Source of the DNA: AC-32 sp963754265
GTDB lineage: Bacteria; Actinomycetota; Thermoleophilia; Gaiellales; Gaiellaceae
Assembly: GCA_963754265.1 (NCBI GenBank)
Contig: CAVWFB010000003.1
Span: 124,001-188,000, forward strand
DNA length: 64,000 nucleotides
Direction: 5' to 3'
The stretch's first letter is position 1; each line of letters begins with the position of its first letter. The translations under genes and the position numbers were made by a program. A model generated the notes under the pieces. That model was not told the DNA's origin, ran no database searches, and saw only the letters and a list, made by a program, of their open reading frames with translations. This document shows, in pieces, positions 52,426-62,723 of this stretch.

Positions 52426-54977
52426 TCCGCGTCTCGCTCAAGGGCCTCGCGGCCCGCCCGATTCGCGCCGTCCTGACCGCGCTCGCGATCGTGCTCGGCG
52501 TGGCGATGGTCAGCGGCAGCTTCGTGGTCACCGACACGATCACGAAGGCGTTCGACACGATCTTCACCAGCTCGTACGCGCACACCGACGCCGTCGTCAG
52601 CAAGAAGTCGCTGGTCGACTACTCGAACAGCGGCAACGGCACGGTTCCGCAGAGCCTGCTCGTGAAGATCCAAAGGCTGCCCGAGGTCGGGGCGGCCGCC
52701 GGCTCGATCATCGACCTCAACAACGACACCACCAACACGAAGCTGATCGACCGGGACGGGAAGGCCATCGACGCCAACGGCAACCCGACCTTCGGCTTCG
52801 GCGTCGATCCTTCGAGGCCGCGCTTCAACCCGCTGCACCTCGTGGCGGGAACGTGGGCGCACGGGCGGCATGAGGTCGTGATCGACTCGAACACGGCCAA
52901 GAAGCACCACTTCGCGGTCGGCGACTTCATCGACGCCGCCGCGAAGGGGCCGAAGGAGCGTTTCCAGATCTCGGGCATCGCCAAGTACGGGGACGTCGAC
53001 ACCCTCGGCGGGGCGACGATCGCGGTCTTCACGATCCCGACTGCGCAGGACCTGCTGGAGCTGAAGGGCTTCACCGCGATCTCCGTGGCCGCGAAGCCGG
53101 GCGTCTCGCAGGACCGGCTCGTGCGGGAGATCCAGTCCGTCGTCCCCGGCGACGTCCAGGTCAAGACCGCGGACGAGCAGGCCAAGGCGGACAAGAAGAA
53201 CGTGGACACGTTCCTCTCGTTCATCCGCGGCTTCCTGCTCGGCTTCGGCGGGATCGCGCTCTTCGTGGGCGCGTTCGTGATCTTCAACACCCTCTCGATC
53301 ACCATCGCCCAGCGCACGCGCGAGCTCGCCACGCTCCGCACGCTCGGCGCCAGCCGGCGGCAGGTGCTGCGCTCGGTGATCGTCGAGTCGCTCGCGATCG
53401 GCGTGCTCGCCTCGCTGATCGGGATCGCGGCCGGCATCGGCCTCGCCCGCGGGCTGACGGCGCTCTTCGACGTCATGGGCCTCTCGCTGCCGCAGAGCTC
53501 GCCGGTCTACGCGACCAGGACCTTCGTGGTCGCGCTCCTGCTCGGCGTCCTCGTCACGCTCTTCGCGGGCCTCTGGCCGGCGGTGCGCGCCACGCGCGTG
53601 CCTCCGATCGCGGCCGTGCGCGAAGGAGCGGTGCTCGAACGGCGCAAGCGGCTCGGGCCGATCGCAGGGGCCGTGCTGTTCGGGATCGCGACTGCGCTGA
53701 TCGCGTACGCGACTCTCGGCGGGAACCTCGGCGCCGGCAAGAGCCTGCTCGCGCTCGCGGCCGGCACCCTGATCGGCCTGCTGGGCGTGGCCGGCTTCGC
53801 ACCGGCGCTCGTCTCCGGCCTCGCGAAGCTCGTCGGCTTCCCGGCACGGTCGCTCGGCGGCCCCGCCGGCCAGCTGGCCTCGAGCAACGCCGTCCGGAAC
53901 CCGGCCCGCACGGCCTCGACCGCCGCCGCGCTGATGATCGGCCTCGCACTGGTCTCGTTCGTCGCCGTGCTCGGCAAGGGCCTCCACGGCTCGGTCGACA
54001 GGGCGCTGCACGAGCAGGTCAGCGCGGACTGGGTGATCAGCTCCAAGAACGGCTGGTCGGCCTTCACGGCGGCGGCGGGCGCCGCGGCCGAGAAGACGCC
54101 CGGAATCACCCGCTCGACGAGCATCCGCTCCGATCGCGGCCGCGTCAAGAATGCGAACGCGACGGTCAACGGCGTCGACCCGAAAACGGTCTCCGGGCTC
54201 TACAACTTCACCTGGAAGCAGGGCTCGTCGAACGGCAGCCTCGCGAGGCTCGGCGAGACCGGCGCTCTGGTGAAGCGCTCGTTCGCGAACGAGCACGACC
54301 TGCACCTGGGCGACGCGTTCACGCTGAGGACACCCGCCGGGAAGCCGATGCACCTGAACGTGGTCGGCGTCTTCCAGCCGCCGAGGCTGTACGAGCTCCT
54401 GGGCGGGATCGTCGTTTCCCAGCAGGCGTTCGACCGCAACTTCGCCCGGCCGGGCAACCAGCTGACACTGATCGACGGCAACGTCTCCAGGTCGCAGCTC
54501 GAGCGGTCGCTGGCCTCGTTCCCGGACACGAAGATCGAGACCGAGGCGGAGTACGTGACGAGCCAGTCGTCCTGGATCTCGACGATGACGAACCTGCTCT
54601 ACGTGCTGCTGGCGCTGTCGGTGGTCGTGAGCCTGTTCGGAATGGTCAACACGCTCGTCCTCTCGGTCTTCGAGCGGACGCGCGAGCTCGGGATGCTGCG
54701 CGCGGTCGGCCTGACGCGGCGACAGACCCGGCGGATGGTGCGGCACGAGAGCGTGATCACGGCGCTGATCGGCGCTGCGCTCGGGCTCCCGCTCGGGATC
54801 CTGCTGGCGGCGTCGGTGACCCACGCGATCGGCAAGTACGGCGTCGCGTTCTCCTTCCCGGTCGTCTCGATCGTCGCCTTCACGGTGACGGCGATCCTGG
54901 CCGGGATCCTGGCGGCGGTTGCGCCGGCCCGGCGGGCCTCGAGGCTCGACGTGCTCTCGGCACTGCAGTACGAGTAA
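52422..54977 (+). CDS. FtsX/MacB-like ABC transporter permease (two FtsX domains)
   Basis: 851 residues. The N-terminal helix (AVLTALAIVLGVAMVSGSFV) is followed by an extracytoplasmic MacB_PCD-like domain (residues 50-260), an FtsX domain of three helices (FVIFNTLSITIAQRTRELAT), a fourth-helix/central region, a second extracytoplasmic domain (about 510-700) and a second FtsX domain (FGMVNTLVLSVFERTRELGM) ending ARRASRLDVLSALQYE. This is the usual size of actinobacterial double-FtsX permeases that export peptides, lipids or antibiotics or transmit conformational signals. Substrate unknown. Confidence 0.93.
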   Translation: MIRVSLKGLAARPIRAVLTALAIVLGVAMVSGSFVVTDTITKAFDTIFTSSYAHTDAVVSKKSLVDYSNSGNGTVPQSLLVKIQRLPEVGAAAGSIIDLNNDTTNTKLIDRDGKAIDANGNPTFGFGVDPSRPRFNPLHLVAGTWAHGRHEVVIDSNTAKKHHFAVGDFIDAAAKGPKERFQISGIAKYGDVDTLGGATIAVFTIPTAQDLLELKGFTAISVAAKPGVSQDRLVREIQSVVPGDVQVKTADEQAKADKKNVDTFLSFIRGFLLGFGGIALFVGAFVIFNTLSITIAQRTRELATLRTLGASRRQVLRSVIVESLAIGVLASLIGIAAGIGLARGLTALFDVMGLSLPQSSPVYATRTFVVALLLGVLVTLFAGLWPAVRATRVPPIAAVREGAVLERRKRLGPIAGAVLFGIATALIAYATLGGNLGAGKSLLALAAGTLIGLLGVAGFAPALVSGLAKLVGFPARSLGGPAGQLASSNAVRNPARTASTAAALMIGLALVSFVAVLGKGLHGSVDRALHEQVSADWVISSKNGWSAFTAAAGAAAEKTPGITRSTSIRSDRGRVKNANATVNGVDPKTVSGLYNFTWKQGSSNGSLARLGETGALVKRSFANEHDLHLGDAFTLRTPAGKPMHLNVVGVFQPPRLYELLGGIVVSQQAFDRNFARPGNQLTLIDGNVSRSQLERSLASFPDTKIETEAEYVTSQSSWISTMTNLLYVLLALSVVVSLFGMVNTLVLSVFERTRELGMLRAVGLTRRQTRRMVRHESVITALIGAALGLPLGILLAASVTHAIGKYGVAFSFPVVSIVAFTVTAILAGILAAVAPARRASRLDVLSALQYE

Positions 54978-54998
54978 GCCGCAGGTTGGTGTGCACGA

Positions 54999-55030
54999 GG
55001 ACGAGGGCGGCTCGGCGGTCGCCCTCGTCC
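54999..55030 (+). terminator. probable terminator hairpin after the ABC exporter operon
   Basis: GGACGAGGGCG (54999-55009) pairs perfectly with CGCCCTCGTCC (55020-55030) over a 10-nt loop, 22 nt after the permease stop. No T-run follows, as is common in such GC-rich genomes. Confidence 0.65.
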
Positions 55031-55151
55031 GGCTTGATCGCCCGCGCGCGGCGCCGGTGGTCGCGGGGACGGGGTTCGCGGCCGAGACAGCGAGAGCGTC
55101 GGTGGGTCGTTGTAGGATCGTGAGACCGGATCGAGCGACGGGAGGAGCCAC

Positions 55152-55727
55152 ATGAACGTGATCGCCGGGATCGACGCAGCGAGAGAGCGCTGGAACGTGC
55201 TCGAGCATCCCTTCTACACCCGCTGGGAGAAGGGCGAGCTCACCCACGAGGAGCTGGCCCGGTACGCGGGCGAGTACCGGCACGCCGTCGTGGCGCTCGC
55301 GCGCGCGGCGCGGACCGCGGGCCTGCACGCCGACGAGGAGGCTCAGCACATCGCTCTATGGGACGACTTCGCCTCCGCGCTCGGGACCAAGGCCGCCGAG
55401 CCGCTCCCCGAGACGCGCTGCTGCGCGTCGGCCTGGGCGGCCGCGGACGAGGAGCTCGGCGCCGCCGCGATCCTCTATGCGATCGAGTCGGGCCAGCCCG
55501 CGATCTCCGAGACGAAGCTCCGCGGGCTCGTCGACCACTACGGCTTCGCCGAAGGCTCGGAGGCGGTCGAGTACTTCGTCCTGCACGGCGAGCGCGACCA
55601 CGAGCATGCAGCCGAGGCGCGCACGCGGCTGGAGGAGCGCGAGGACGCGCGCCTGGTCGGCCTCGCCGAGGCGGCACTGGCCGCCAACTGGGCGCTGCTC
55701 GACGGCGTCTCGACTGCCGCGGCCTAG
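55152..55727 (+). CDS. haem-oxygenase-fold iron-containing redox protein (PqqC/CADD-like)
   Basis: 191 residues, all-helical. ERWNVLEHPFYTRWEKGELT, EELARYAGEYRHAVVAL and YFVLHGERDHEHA supply the His/Glu residues typical of the TenA/PqqC/CADD-like group that binds iron or a substrate in a helical bundle. The motif HPFYTRW and HExxH-like GERDHEHA support the iron-containing redox enzyme family. GGGAGGAGCCAC precedes the ATG. Stand-alone gene. The reaction is unknown; relatives oxidise PQQ precursor or p-aminobenzoate-related substrates. Confidence 0.8.
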   Translation: MNVIAGIDAARERWNVLEHPFYTRWEKGELTHEELARYAGEYRHAVVALARAARTAGLHADEEAQHIALWDDFASALGTKAAEPLPETRCCASAWAAADEELGAAAILYAIESGQPAISETKLRGLVDHYGFAEGSEAVEYFVLHGERDHEHAAEARTRLEEREDARLVGLAEAALAANWALLDGVSTAAA

Positions 55728-55728
55728 C

Positions 55729-56380
55729 TCACGGGCTCAACCGAAACGGCGGGTACTCGTCGGTGACGAGGATGAACGCGTACGCGACCACGCGGTTCCC
55801 CCAGCGCAGCACGCCGTCGACGAACTCGAACAATCCGCGCGGGTAGCGCCCCGTGAAGAGGATCGCGAACCACGCGATCACGATGCAAACGAGCGCGGCA
55901 AGCCAGAGGAAGAACAGCACGATGTAGTGCGGGATCGCGAGCAGCCACTTCACCAGCGGCAGCCAGCGGTTGAGGTCGTGCTGTGCGTCCGGGTACGCGA
56001 AGTCGAGATGCACGGACTGATGCTCGTCGGTAGACGGGTACCGGTCGTTCATCAACGCGAGGTAGGCGGCGATCCGGTTCTCGAACCGAAGCACCTCAAG
56101 GTTCCAGTCGTACCACCACCGCGGGTACTTCTGGCGGAACAGGATCATCAGCAGCGGGCCGAGGACGAGGACCGCGGCGGCTCCGCCCCCGCCCCAGGCC
56201 CAGTGCTCGCCTCCGGCACTACCGTAGTAGCTCGATCCCTCGCCGCCGAGCGTAGCGGCGACGATCAGGATCGGGATCGCAACGAAGATTCGGAACCCGG
56301 TCGTCAGGCGGTCTGAGCGGGCGGTCCGGGTAGTCGACCGAGAACGCCACCGGGTAGCCAGTCGGAACGCCTGCCTCCAT
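55729..56380 (-). CDS. DUF4389 membrane protein, frameshifted near N-terminus
   Basis: About 216 residues after repair. It starts MEAGVPTGYPVAFSVDYPDR with AGGAGG upstream. One base too many in the GGG at 56319-56321 shifts the frame, after which RLTTGFRIFVAIPILIV continues the family. Two copies of the repeat with LVKWLLAIPHYIVLFFLWLA and FTGRYPRGLFEFVDGVLRWG, RVVAYAFILVTDEYPPF are characteristic of DUF4389. Three or four membrane helices. Function unknown. It ends one base from the convergent PqqC-like gene. Confidence 0.82.
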
Positions 56381-56390
56381 GTCGCACCTC

Positions 56391-56630
56391 CTAGTCGATG
56401 TCGTCGGTGCCGAGCGGCCGCTGCTGCCGGAGGACGTCCCGCGCCTCGTCGAGGTTCTCCTCGCGCACGACGATCTCCCGCGGTCCGACGACCGCCAGGC
56501 CGTCGCCCGCGCCGACGGCGAAGTTCGTCGGCTGCTGGATGCACGGGATCCCCGCGCTCCGCAGGAATGAGCAGATCAGCTCGGCCTCCGGCTCGGAGCC
56601 GACCACCTCCAACACGACGAGCTCGGCCAC
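56391..56630 (-). CDS. DUF2007-type small protein (putative signal-transducing)
   Basis: 79 residues. VVLEVVGSEPEAELICSFLR, SAGIPCIQQPTNFAVG, GLAVVGPREIVVREENLDEA match the DUF2007 layout, a small alpha/beta domain resembling part of PII-like proteins. GTG start. It lies between an ABC ATPase gene (10 nt upstream) and the DUF4389 gene on the same strand. Function unknown. Confidence 0.78.
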   Translation of the reverse strand: MAELVVLEVVGSEPEAELICSFLRSAGIPCIQQPTNFAVGAGDGLAVVGPREIVVREENLDEARDVLRQQRPLGTDDID

Positions 56631-56640
56631 GTCCTGAAGC

Positions 56641-57392
<752 letters not shown>

Positions 57393-57396
<4 letters not shown>

Positions 57397-58244
57397 GCCG
57401 CTCCGGCGAGCTGGCGCCTGCGGTCGCGCGCGATCAGCCAGTCGGTCAGGCGCGCCATCGGGATCGTGAGCAGCACGAACAGCAGCGCAGTGCACAGATA
57501 CGGCGTGTAGTTGAACGTCGCGGCCACGTCGATCTGTGACTGGCGAAAGGCCTCGATCGGGCCGATCAACGCGACGAGCGCGGTGTCCTTCTGCAGCCCG
57601 ATGAAGTCGTTGAGGAGCGGCGGGATCACGCGGCGGACGGCCTGCGGGATGATCACGAAGCGGAGCGTCTGCGGCTGCGAGAGCCCGAGCGAGCGCGCGG
57701 CCGCCTCCTGGCTCCGGTGCACCGACTCGATCCCGGCGCGGTAGACCTCGGCCACGTAGGCCGAGTAGACGAGCACGAGCGCGACGATCCCCCAGAAGAG
57801 CGGCGTGAACCGCTCCAGCCACGAGAGCTGCAGCGCCGGCGCGCCGAAGCCGAGGATGTAGATGACGAGGATCGTGGGGACGCCGCGGAAGAGATCCGTG
57901 TAGATCACCGCGAGCGCGCGGATCGGGAAGAAGATCGCGCCGGGCAGGCCGCGCAGCACCGCGATCAGGAGCGCGAAGACGAGGATCACCGCCTCGGCGA
58001 TCAGGAAGATGCGGATGTTGAGTAGGAAGGCCCGCGCAATCTCCGGGAACGAGTCGACGAAGATCTCGCGGTTGAAGAACGCCTTCTTGACCGCCGGCCA
58101 GCCCGGTGAGGTGACCACGACCGCGACGATGATCGCCGCGAAGACGACGGTGCTGGCGAGCGCGACCCAGACGCTGCCCTGACCGCTGCCCCTCAGGTCA
58201 CCCAGGATCTTGGAGCCGCGGCCGGGATCCGCGCCGACGCTCAC
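57393..58244 (-). CDS. polar amino acid ABC transporter permease
   Basis: 283 residues. A long N-terminal extension with one extra helix (VALASTVVFAAIIVAVVV) precedes the HEQRO-type permease core (FLLNIRIFLIAEAVILVFAL, YTDLFRGVPTILVIYILGFG) and the coupling loop RSQEAAARSLGLSQPQTLRF. The typical end PPLLNDFIGLQKDTALVALI is present. GTG start at 58244, 10 nt after the binding-protein stop. Channel for the amino-acid importer. Confidence 0.92.
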
Positions 58245-58254
58245 TCGGCTGGCG

Positions 58255-59151
58255 CTACCTCAGGACCGGCGCCGCGCCGACGGACGAGATCCACTTGTCC
58301 TGCAGCTGGTTGAGCGTGCCGTCGGCCTTGAGCTCCGAGAGCGCCTTGTTCACGCAGGTGACGAGGTCGTTGCCCTTCGCGAAGACCATCCCGAAGTGGT
58401 CGCCGCCGCCGATGGCCGGAAACCGGCCGACGACGACGCTGTTCGGCACCTCTTCGGCGCCCGTGATGATGAACGCCGTCGGCAGGTCGACCACGATCCC
58501 GTCGATGGCGTGCGTCTTCAGGCCCGAGTTGACGTCGTTCGAGTTGTTGTAGACCGCCGGTTGCTCGTCCGGCTTGATGTTCTTGACGATGTAGTCGTAG
58601 CTCGTCGTCCCGACCTGCGCGCCCAGCTTGTACTTCTTCAGGTCAGCGAGGGTCTTCGCCTTCGTGATCGGCGTGCCCTTGATCGCGACGAGCGCCTGAT
58701 TGGTGTTGTAGTAGGAGTCGCTGAACGTGACGCTCTGCTTGCGCTGCGGGGTCACCGAGACCTGGTTGATGTCGAAGTCGTAGGCGGCCTTTCCCGGCTT
58801 GAACAGCTGCTCGAAGGGGACGACGACCCACTTGACCGCGCTCCGCTGGAAGCCGAGCTTCTTCGCGACCGCATAGGCGACGGCGCTCTCGTAGCCCTTG
58901 CCCGTCGTCGGATCGTTGAACTTCCACGTCGAGCCCTTCGGGGTGCCGCCCCCGAACCACGGCGGGAAGGCGGGATTGTCCGTCGCGACGGTCAGCTGGC
59001 CCTTCTTGACGAGGGTGAGCTGGTCTGGGGTGCAGGAGCTCGCGCCGCTCGCAGCCGTCGTGGTCGAGGAGGAGCTCTTGTTCGACGAGCCGCACGCGGC
59101 GGCCAGGAGGACGACGAGCGCAGCGGCCGCGACGAGCGCCGGTGCCCTCAC
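58255..59151 (-). CDS. amino-acid-type ABC transporter binding lipoprotein (SBP family 3)
   Basis: 298 residues. The lipobox LAAAC puts the lipidated Cys at residue 20, followed by a Ser/Thr-rich linker. The SBP_bac_3 domain shows GQLTVATDNPAFPPWFGG, GYESAVAYAVAKKLGF, YDFDINQVSVTPQRKQSVTF and GAQVGTTSYDYIVKNI. GTG start overlaps the LLM oxidoreductase stop as GTGA, tying the importer to that enzyme. Ligand unknown. Given the neighbours, a modified amino acid or ureide is plausible. Confidence 0.92.
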   Translation of the reverse strand: MRAPALVAAAALVVLLAAACGSSNKSSSSTTTAASGASSCTPDQLTLVKKGQLTVATDNPAFPPWFGGGTPKGSTWKFNDPTTGKGYESAVAYAVAKKLGFQRSAVKWVVVPFEQLFKPGKAAYDFDINQVSVTPQRKQSVTFSDSYYNTNQALVAIKGTPITKAKTLADLKKYKLGAQVGTTSYDYIVKNIKPDEQPAVYNNSNDVNSGLKTHAIDGIVVDLPTAFIITGAEEVPNSVVVGRFPAIGGGDHFGMVFAKGNDLVTCVNKALSELKADGTLNQLQDKWISSVGAAPVLR

Positions 59152-60167
59152 GCCGCAACCCCGCTGAACTGCGGGATGACGTCCTTGCCATAGGCGGCGA
59201 GGGTCTCGTCCGCCCCCTCGGTCATCAGGTAGATGTCGAACTGGTCGACGCCGATCGACTCGAGCTCACGCAGCTTCTCGGTCACCTGCTGCGTGTTGCC
59301 GAGGACGCAGAAGCGGTCGCAGATCTCGTCCGTGACGAACTCGCCGTGCTTCGCTCCCACCCGGCTGTGATCCTTGTAGTCGTAGAACTTCCGTGCCTTG
59401 ACGAAGTCGGTCAGCGCGGTCGGGATCTCGTCCGAGTCGGCGCCGTACTTCTCGACCAGGTCCATGACGTGGTTGGAGACCATCGCCGGGAACCAGCGCA
59501 CCTGCTCGCGCGCCTCGGCGAGGTTGTCGGAGACGTGGCTCGGGGCGCAGACGATGCACTGCAGCGCGTCGGGATCGCGTCCCTCCGCCTCCGCGGCCTC
59601 GCGAGCCGTGGCCATGATCCACTGGATGATCTGCGGGTCGGCGAGCTGGATGATCACGCCGTCGCCCACGCGGCCGGCGACTCCCAGGGCCCTCGGCCCG
59701 TAACCGGCGACGTGCATCGGCACGTCCGGGAGCTCGTCGCGCACCCACGTGAGCTCGAGCTCCTTGTCGTTCCAGTCGACCTTTCGGCCGTTCATCAAAT
59801 CCTTGATCATTCGCAGGCGGCGCTCGAATTCGTCCACCTTGACGGGCTTCAGGCCGACGACCCGGCGCGAGGAGTCGCCGCGGCCGATGCCCATCACCAT
59901 GCGGCCGTTCGAGATGTCCTGCATCGTCGCGTACCAGCTCGCGGTGATCGTCGGGTCACGGATGCCGGGGTTCGTGACGCAGTGCCCGAGCTTGATCTTC
60001 TGCGTCTGCGTCGCGGCGATGGCGAGCAGCGCGTAGCTCTCCTGCCACAGGATGTGCGAGTCGTAGGTCCAGCCGTACTCGAAGCCCTCCTTCTCGGCGT
60101 TCTGGAGTACCTCGACGAGCCGCGTGTACGGCGGATCAGGCAGCACGGTTACCCCGAAGCTCAGCAT
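59148..60167 (-). CDS. LLM-class (probably F420-dependent) oxidoreductase
   Basis: 339-residue luciferase-like TIM barrel. SFGVTVLPDPPYTRLVEVLQ, GWTYDSHILWQESYALLAIA, KLGHCVTNPGIRDPTITASW, MGIGRGDSSRRVVG and MHVAGYGPRALGVAGRVGDG match the family described as CPS_4043-type (TIGR03842), related to methylene-tetrahydromethanopterin reductase. Cofactor F420 is expected in actinobacteria but not shown here. The ATG at 60167 follows GGGGAGGCACAG. It is the first gene of the amino-acid importer operon and lies near an M20 ureido-hydrolase-like gene, so a role in breakdown of a nitrogen-rich ring or ureide is plausible. Confidence 0.9.
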   Translation of the reverse strand: MLSFGVTVLPDPPYTRLVEVLQNAEKEGFEYGWTYDSHILWQESYALLAIAATQTQKIKLGHCVTNPGIRDPTITASWYATMQDISNGRMVMGIGRGDSSRRVVGLKPVKVDEFERRLRMIKDLMNGRKVDWNDKELELTWVRDELPDVPMHVAGYGPRALGVAGRVGDGVIIQLADPQIIQWIMATAREAAEAEGRDPDALQCIVCAPSHVSDNLAEAREQVRWFPAMVSNHVMDLVEKYGADSDEIPTALTDFVKARKFYDYKDHSRVGAKHGEFVTDEICDRFCVLGNTQQVTEKLRELESIGVDQFDIYLMTEGADETLAAYGKDVIPQFSGVAA

Positions 60168-60226
60168 CTGTGCCTCCCCGGTCGGTGGCAAGGGAACGAG
60201 CATATCGTCCCGAAAACCGCTGGCAC

Positions 60227-60436
60227 ATGGCCTTGGCGTTCCTCGCCCTCGTGATCGCCGCGGGCGCCGCGTTCCCGATTCAGGCGGGCCTCAACGCACG
60301 GCTCGCGACCTGGGTGGGCGGGCCGATCCGAGCCTCGCTGATCTCCTTCAGCGTCGGAATTCTCGCCCTGCTCGTGATCACCCTGATCGAAACGCGAGAG
60401 CTCGGCGCCGGGGTTGCGATGGTCCGGTTCTTCTAG
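60227..60436 (+). pseudogene. truncated YdcZ/DUF606-type DMT permease
   Basis: 69 residues: ALAFLALVIAAGAAFPIQAG, LNARLATWVGGPIRASLISF and SVGILALLVITLIE are the first two helices of the DUF606 (YdcZ) family, whose members are normally about 140-150 residues with four or five helices. The reading ends VAMVRFF then TAG, with no further helices. It appears cut by rearrangement. The stop shares CTAG with the remnant on the other strand. Upstream, the divergent LLM gene starts 60 nt away. Confidence 0.7.
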
Positions 60437-60513
60437 CTCACGTAGGTCACCTCCAACCGCGGCCGCACGGACGGGTCGTCGAAGCTCGAGCTCGGAAACG
60501 CCGGGCCGCCGAT
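60433..60513 (-). pseudogene. C-terminal remnant resembling a DNRLRE/wall-associated domain
   Basis: On the minus strand an open frame ends with SSFDDPSVRPRLEVTYVS then TAG. RPRLxVTY is the typical end of secreted DNRLRE-type domains. Nothing upstream continues it. With the truncated permease on the other strand this looks like the join of two broken genes. The match is short, so the call is tentative. Confidence 0.4.
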
Positions 60514-60552
60514 GCGTGGGTGACACCTTCGTGCCGAAAGAGAAACGGCTTG

Positions 60553-61794
60553 CTAGCCGGCGGCGACGCGGGCGATCGTCTTGTCCGCCAGCCGGTCGAG
60601 CGCCCGAACCGACAGCTCCAAGTGCTCTTCCTTCGTGTCCTCGAGCTTCGTGTGCGAGAGGCCGCGCAGGCTCTGGACGAAGATCATCACCGTCGGGACG
60701 CCCGCCCGCGCCACCTCGGCCGCGTCGTGCAGCGGGCCGCTCGGCAGCCGGTGGGACTCACCCGAAACCTCGCGGATCGACTCGTCCGCGAGCTCGATCA
60801 GCGCCTCGTCGAACAGGATCGGCTCGATGTTCCAGATCCGCTCCCACGCGACCTCGACGTCCTCCTCCTGCGCGAACCGCCTGGAGGCGGCCTCGGCGTT
60901 GCTCAGCATCTCCGCCAGCTTCGTCGCGTCCAGGTGGCGCTGGTCGAGTAGGCACTCCGCCGTCTCGACGACCGAGGTCACGATCCCGGGCTTCGTCACC
61001 ACGCCGCCCATCGTGCAGACGGCGCCCTCGCCGGTGCGCTCGGCGATCTGCCGGATCTCGAGCTCGAGCCGGGCAGCGCCCGCAAGCGCGTCGCGCCGCT
61101 TGTCCATCGGCGTCGAGCCGGCATGCGCCGCCTGGCCGGTGAAGGTCACCTGGTGCCGCTCGACACCGAACGTCCCGAGCACGACCCCGAGCGGAAGGTC
61201 CATCGACTCGAGCACGGGCCCCTGCTCGATGTGCAGCTCCAGGTAGGCGGCGGCGTTCTCCAGCTGGGAGCGCGCCTCGAGCGCCCGGTCGAGCTCCACT
61301 CCGCGCGCGGCCAGCACCTCGGGCAGGACGCTCCCGTCAGCGTCATGCCGCTGCCGCAGTTCGTCCTGGTCGTCCATCGAGCCCGCGGCCGCCGACGAGC
61401 CGAACAGCGAGCGGCCGAATCGCGCGCCCTCCTCGTCGGCCCAGTTGACGAGCCGAACGCTCGTCGCGGGCTCGCCTTCCTCGGCGAGCCGCCGCACCAC
61501 CTCCACCCCGGCGACGACGTTCAGCGCGCCGTCGAGCCAGCCGCCGTTCGGGACCGAGTCGATGTGGCCGCCGATCAGCACCTCGCGCTCACTCGCCCCG
61601 CGCAGCGTCCACCACTGGTTGCCCGCCTCATCGATCTGCTCGTCGAGCGGCAGCCCGGCGAGCTTCTCCCGCAGCCAGCCGCGCGCCGTCTCCCAGGTGT
61701 CGGTCCAGGCGACCCGCTGGGCGCCGTTCTCGTCGCCGGTCAGCTCACGCAATTCCTTCAGCTCGGCGACGGTTCGCGCGGGGTCGAGAGGCAC
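60553..61794 (-). CDS. M20-family Zn-dependent amidohydrolase (N-carbamoyl-amino acid hydrolase / beta-ureidopropionase-like)
   Basis: 413 residues. Metal site motifs: LIGGHIDSVPNGGWLDGALN (H, D), WADEEGARFGRSLFGSSA (catalytic E-E), YLELHIEQGPVLES (H) and the C-terminal LRGLSHTKLEDTKEEHL (H). The dimerisation lid has GQAAHAGSTPMDKRRDA. This matches the AmaB/HyuC/AllC group, which releases ammonia and CO2 from N-carbamoyl amino acids, beta-ureidopropionate or allantoate. Divergent from the NitT/TauT-type importer, starts 46 nt apart. A role in ureide, hydantoin or pyrimidine nitrogen use is likely. The exact substrate is not decided. Confidence 0.92.
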   Translation of the reverse strand: MPLDPARTVAELKELRELTGDENGAQRVAWTDTWETARGWLREKLAGLPLDEQIDEAGNQWWTLRGASEREVLIGGHIDSVPNGGWLDGALNVVAGVEVVRRLAEEGEPATSVRLVNWADEEGARFGRSLFGSSAAAGSMDDQDELRQRHDADGSVLPEVLAARGVELDRALEARSQLENAAAYLELHIEQGPVLESMDLPLGVVLGTFGVERHQVTFTGQAAHAGSTPMDKRRDALAGAARLELEIRQIAERTGEGAVCTMGGVVTKPGIVTSVVETAECLLDQRHLDATKLAEMLSNAEAASRRFAQEEDVEVAWERIWNIEPILFDEALIELADESIREVSGESHRLPSGPLHDAAEVARAGVPTVMIFVQSLRGLSHTKLEDTKEEHLELSVRALDRLADKTIARVAAG

Positions 61795-61840
61795 GGCGCG
61801 ACTCTAACCTCCGCCCGCCGGAGTGTGGTAAGCATCGCCG

Positions 61841-62723
61841 ATGGCCACGATTGCCATCGAGCAACCGCGGCAGAGGCGGAGCGCCGACGCCGCGCGGGGA
61901 GCGAAGCGGGTCGGGCTGGTGCTCGTCGGACTGGCCGTGTTCTGGGGTCTCTGGGAGGCCTACCGCTGGATCGGCGAGAGCCTCGGGATCACGTGGCCGT
62001 TCACGGTCGACGAGGTCAACATGCCGCACATCCACGAGATGTTGAGCGCGTTCACGAAGCCGCTCCAGCCCGGGGGACCGACGCTCCTGCACTACGAATG
62101 GCACTGGGCGCTCTTCACCGCGAAGGAGGCGGTCGTCGGCTTCCTCCTCGGGGGCGCGATCGGCTTCGGGCTCGCCGTCCTCCTCGCCCACTCGCGCATC
62201 CTGCGCCGGGGCCTGCTGCCCTACATCGTCATCTCCCAGACGGTGCCGATCCTGGCCGTCGCTCCGATGGTGGTCGTCGGCCTCGGCTCCAAGGGCGTCG
62301 AGCCGTGGGTCTCGGTCTCGGTGATCGCCGCCTACTTGACCTTCTTTCCGGTGGCGGTGAACACCCTGCGCGGGCTGCTCTCCCCCGACCCGCGCTCGCT
62401 CGAGCTGATGCGCTCCTACGCGGCCGGCCGCAACGACGTGCTCTGGAAGCTGCGCCTGCCCGCCTCGCTGCCGTTCGTGTTCACCGCGCTGAAGATCTCC
62501 GCGACCGCGTGTGTGATCGGCGCGATCATCGGCGAGACGCCGGCATCGATCCAGGACGGCCTCGGCGGCGCCATCGTCAACTTCAACCAGTACTACTCGA
62601 CCGGCTCCCGAGCGGCTCTGGGCGACCAACATCGTCTGTGCCGTCCTCGGGCTCGTGTTCTTCGCGATCATCGTCATCGCCGAACGGCTCGTCCTGCGCC
62701 GCGCCCCGGAGCACTTCGCGTGA
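61841..62723 (+). CDS. NitT/TauT-type ABC transporter permease, frameshifted near C-terminus
   Basis: About 293 residues after repair. Six helices of the SsuC/TauC type, with LFTAKEAVVGFLLGGAIGFG, ISQTVPILAVAPMVVVGLGS and the EAA loop ELMRSYAAGRNDVLWKLRLP. CCC at 62607-62609 should be CC. After it the protein continues RLWATNIVCAVLGLVFFAI in the next frame to a TGA overlapping the ATPase start as GTGA. Without the repair the frame runs on into the ATPase gene. Related importers take up sulfonates, nitrate, thiamine precursors, hydantoins or pyrimidines. Confidence 0.85.
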
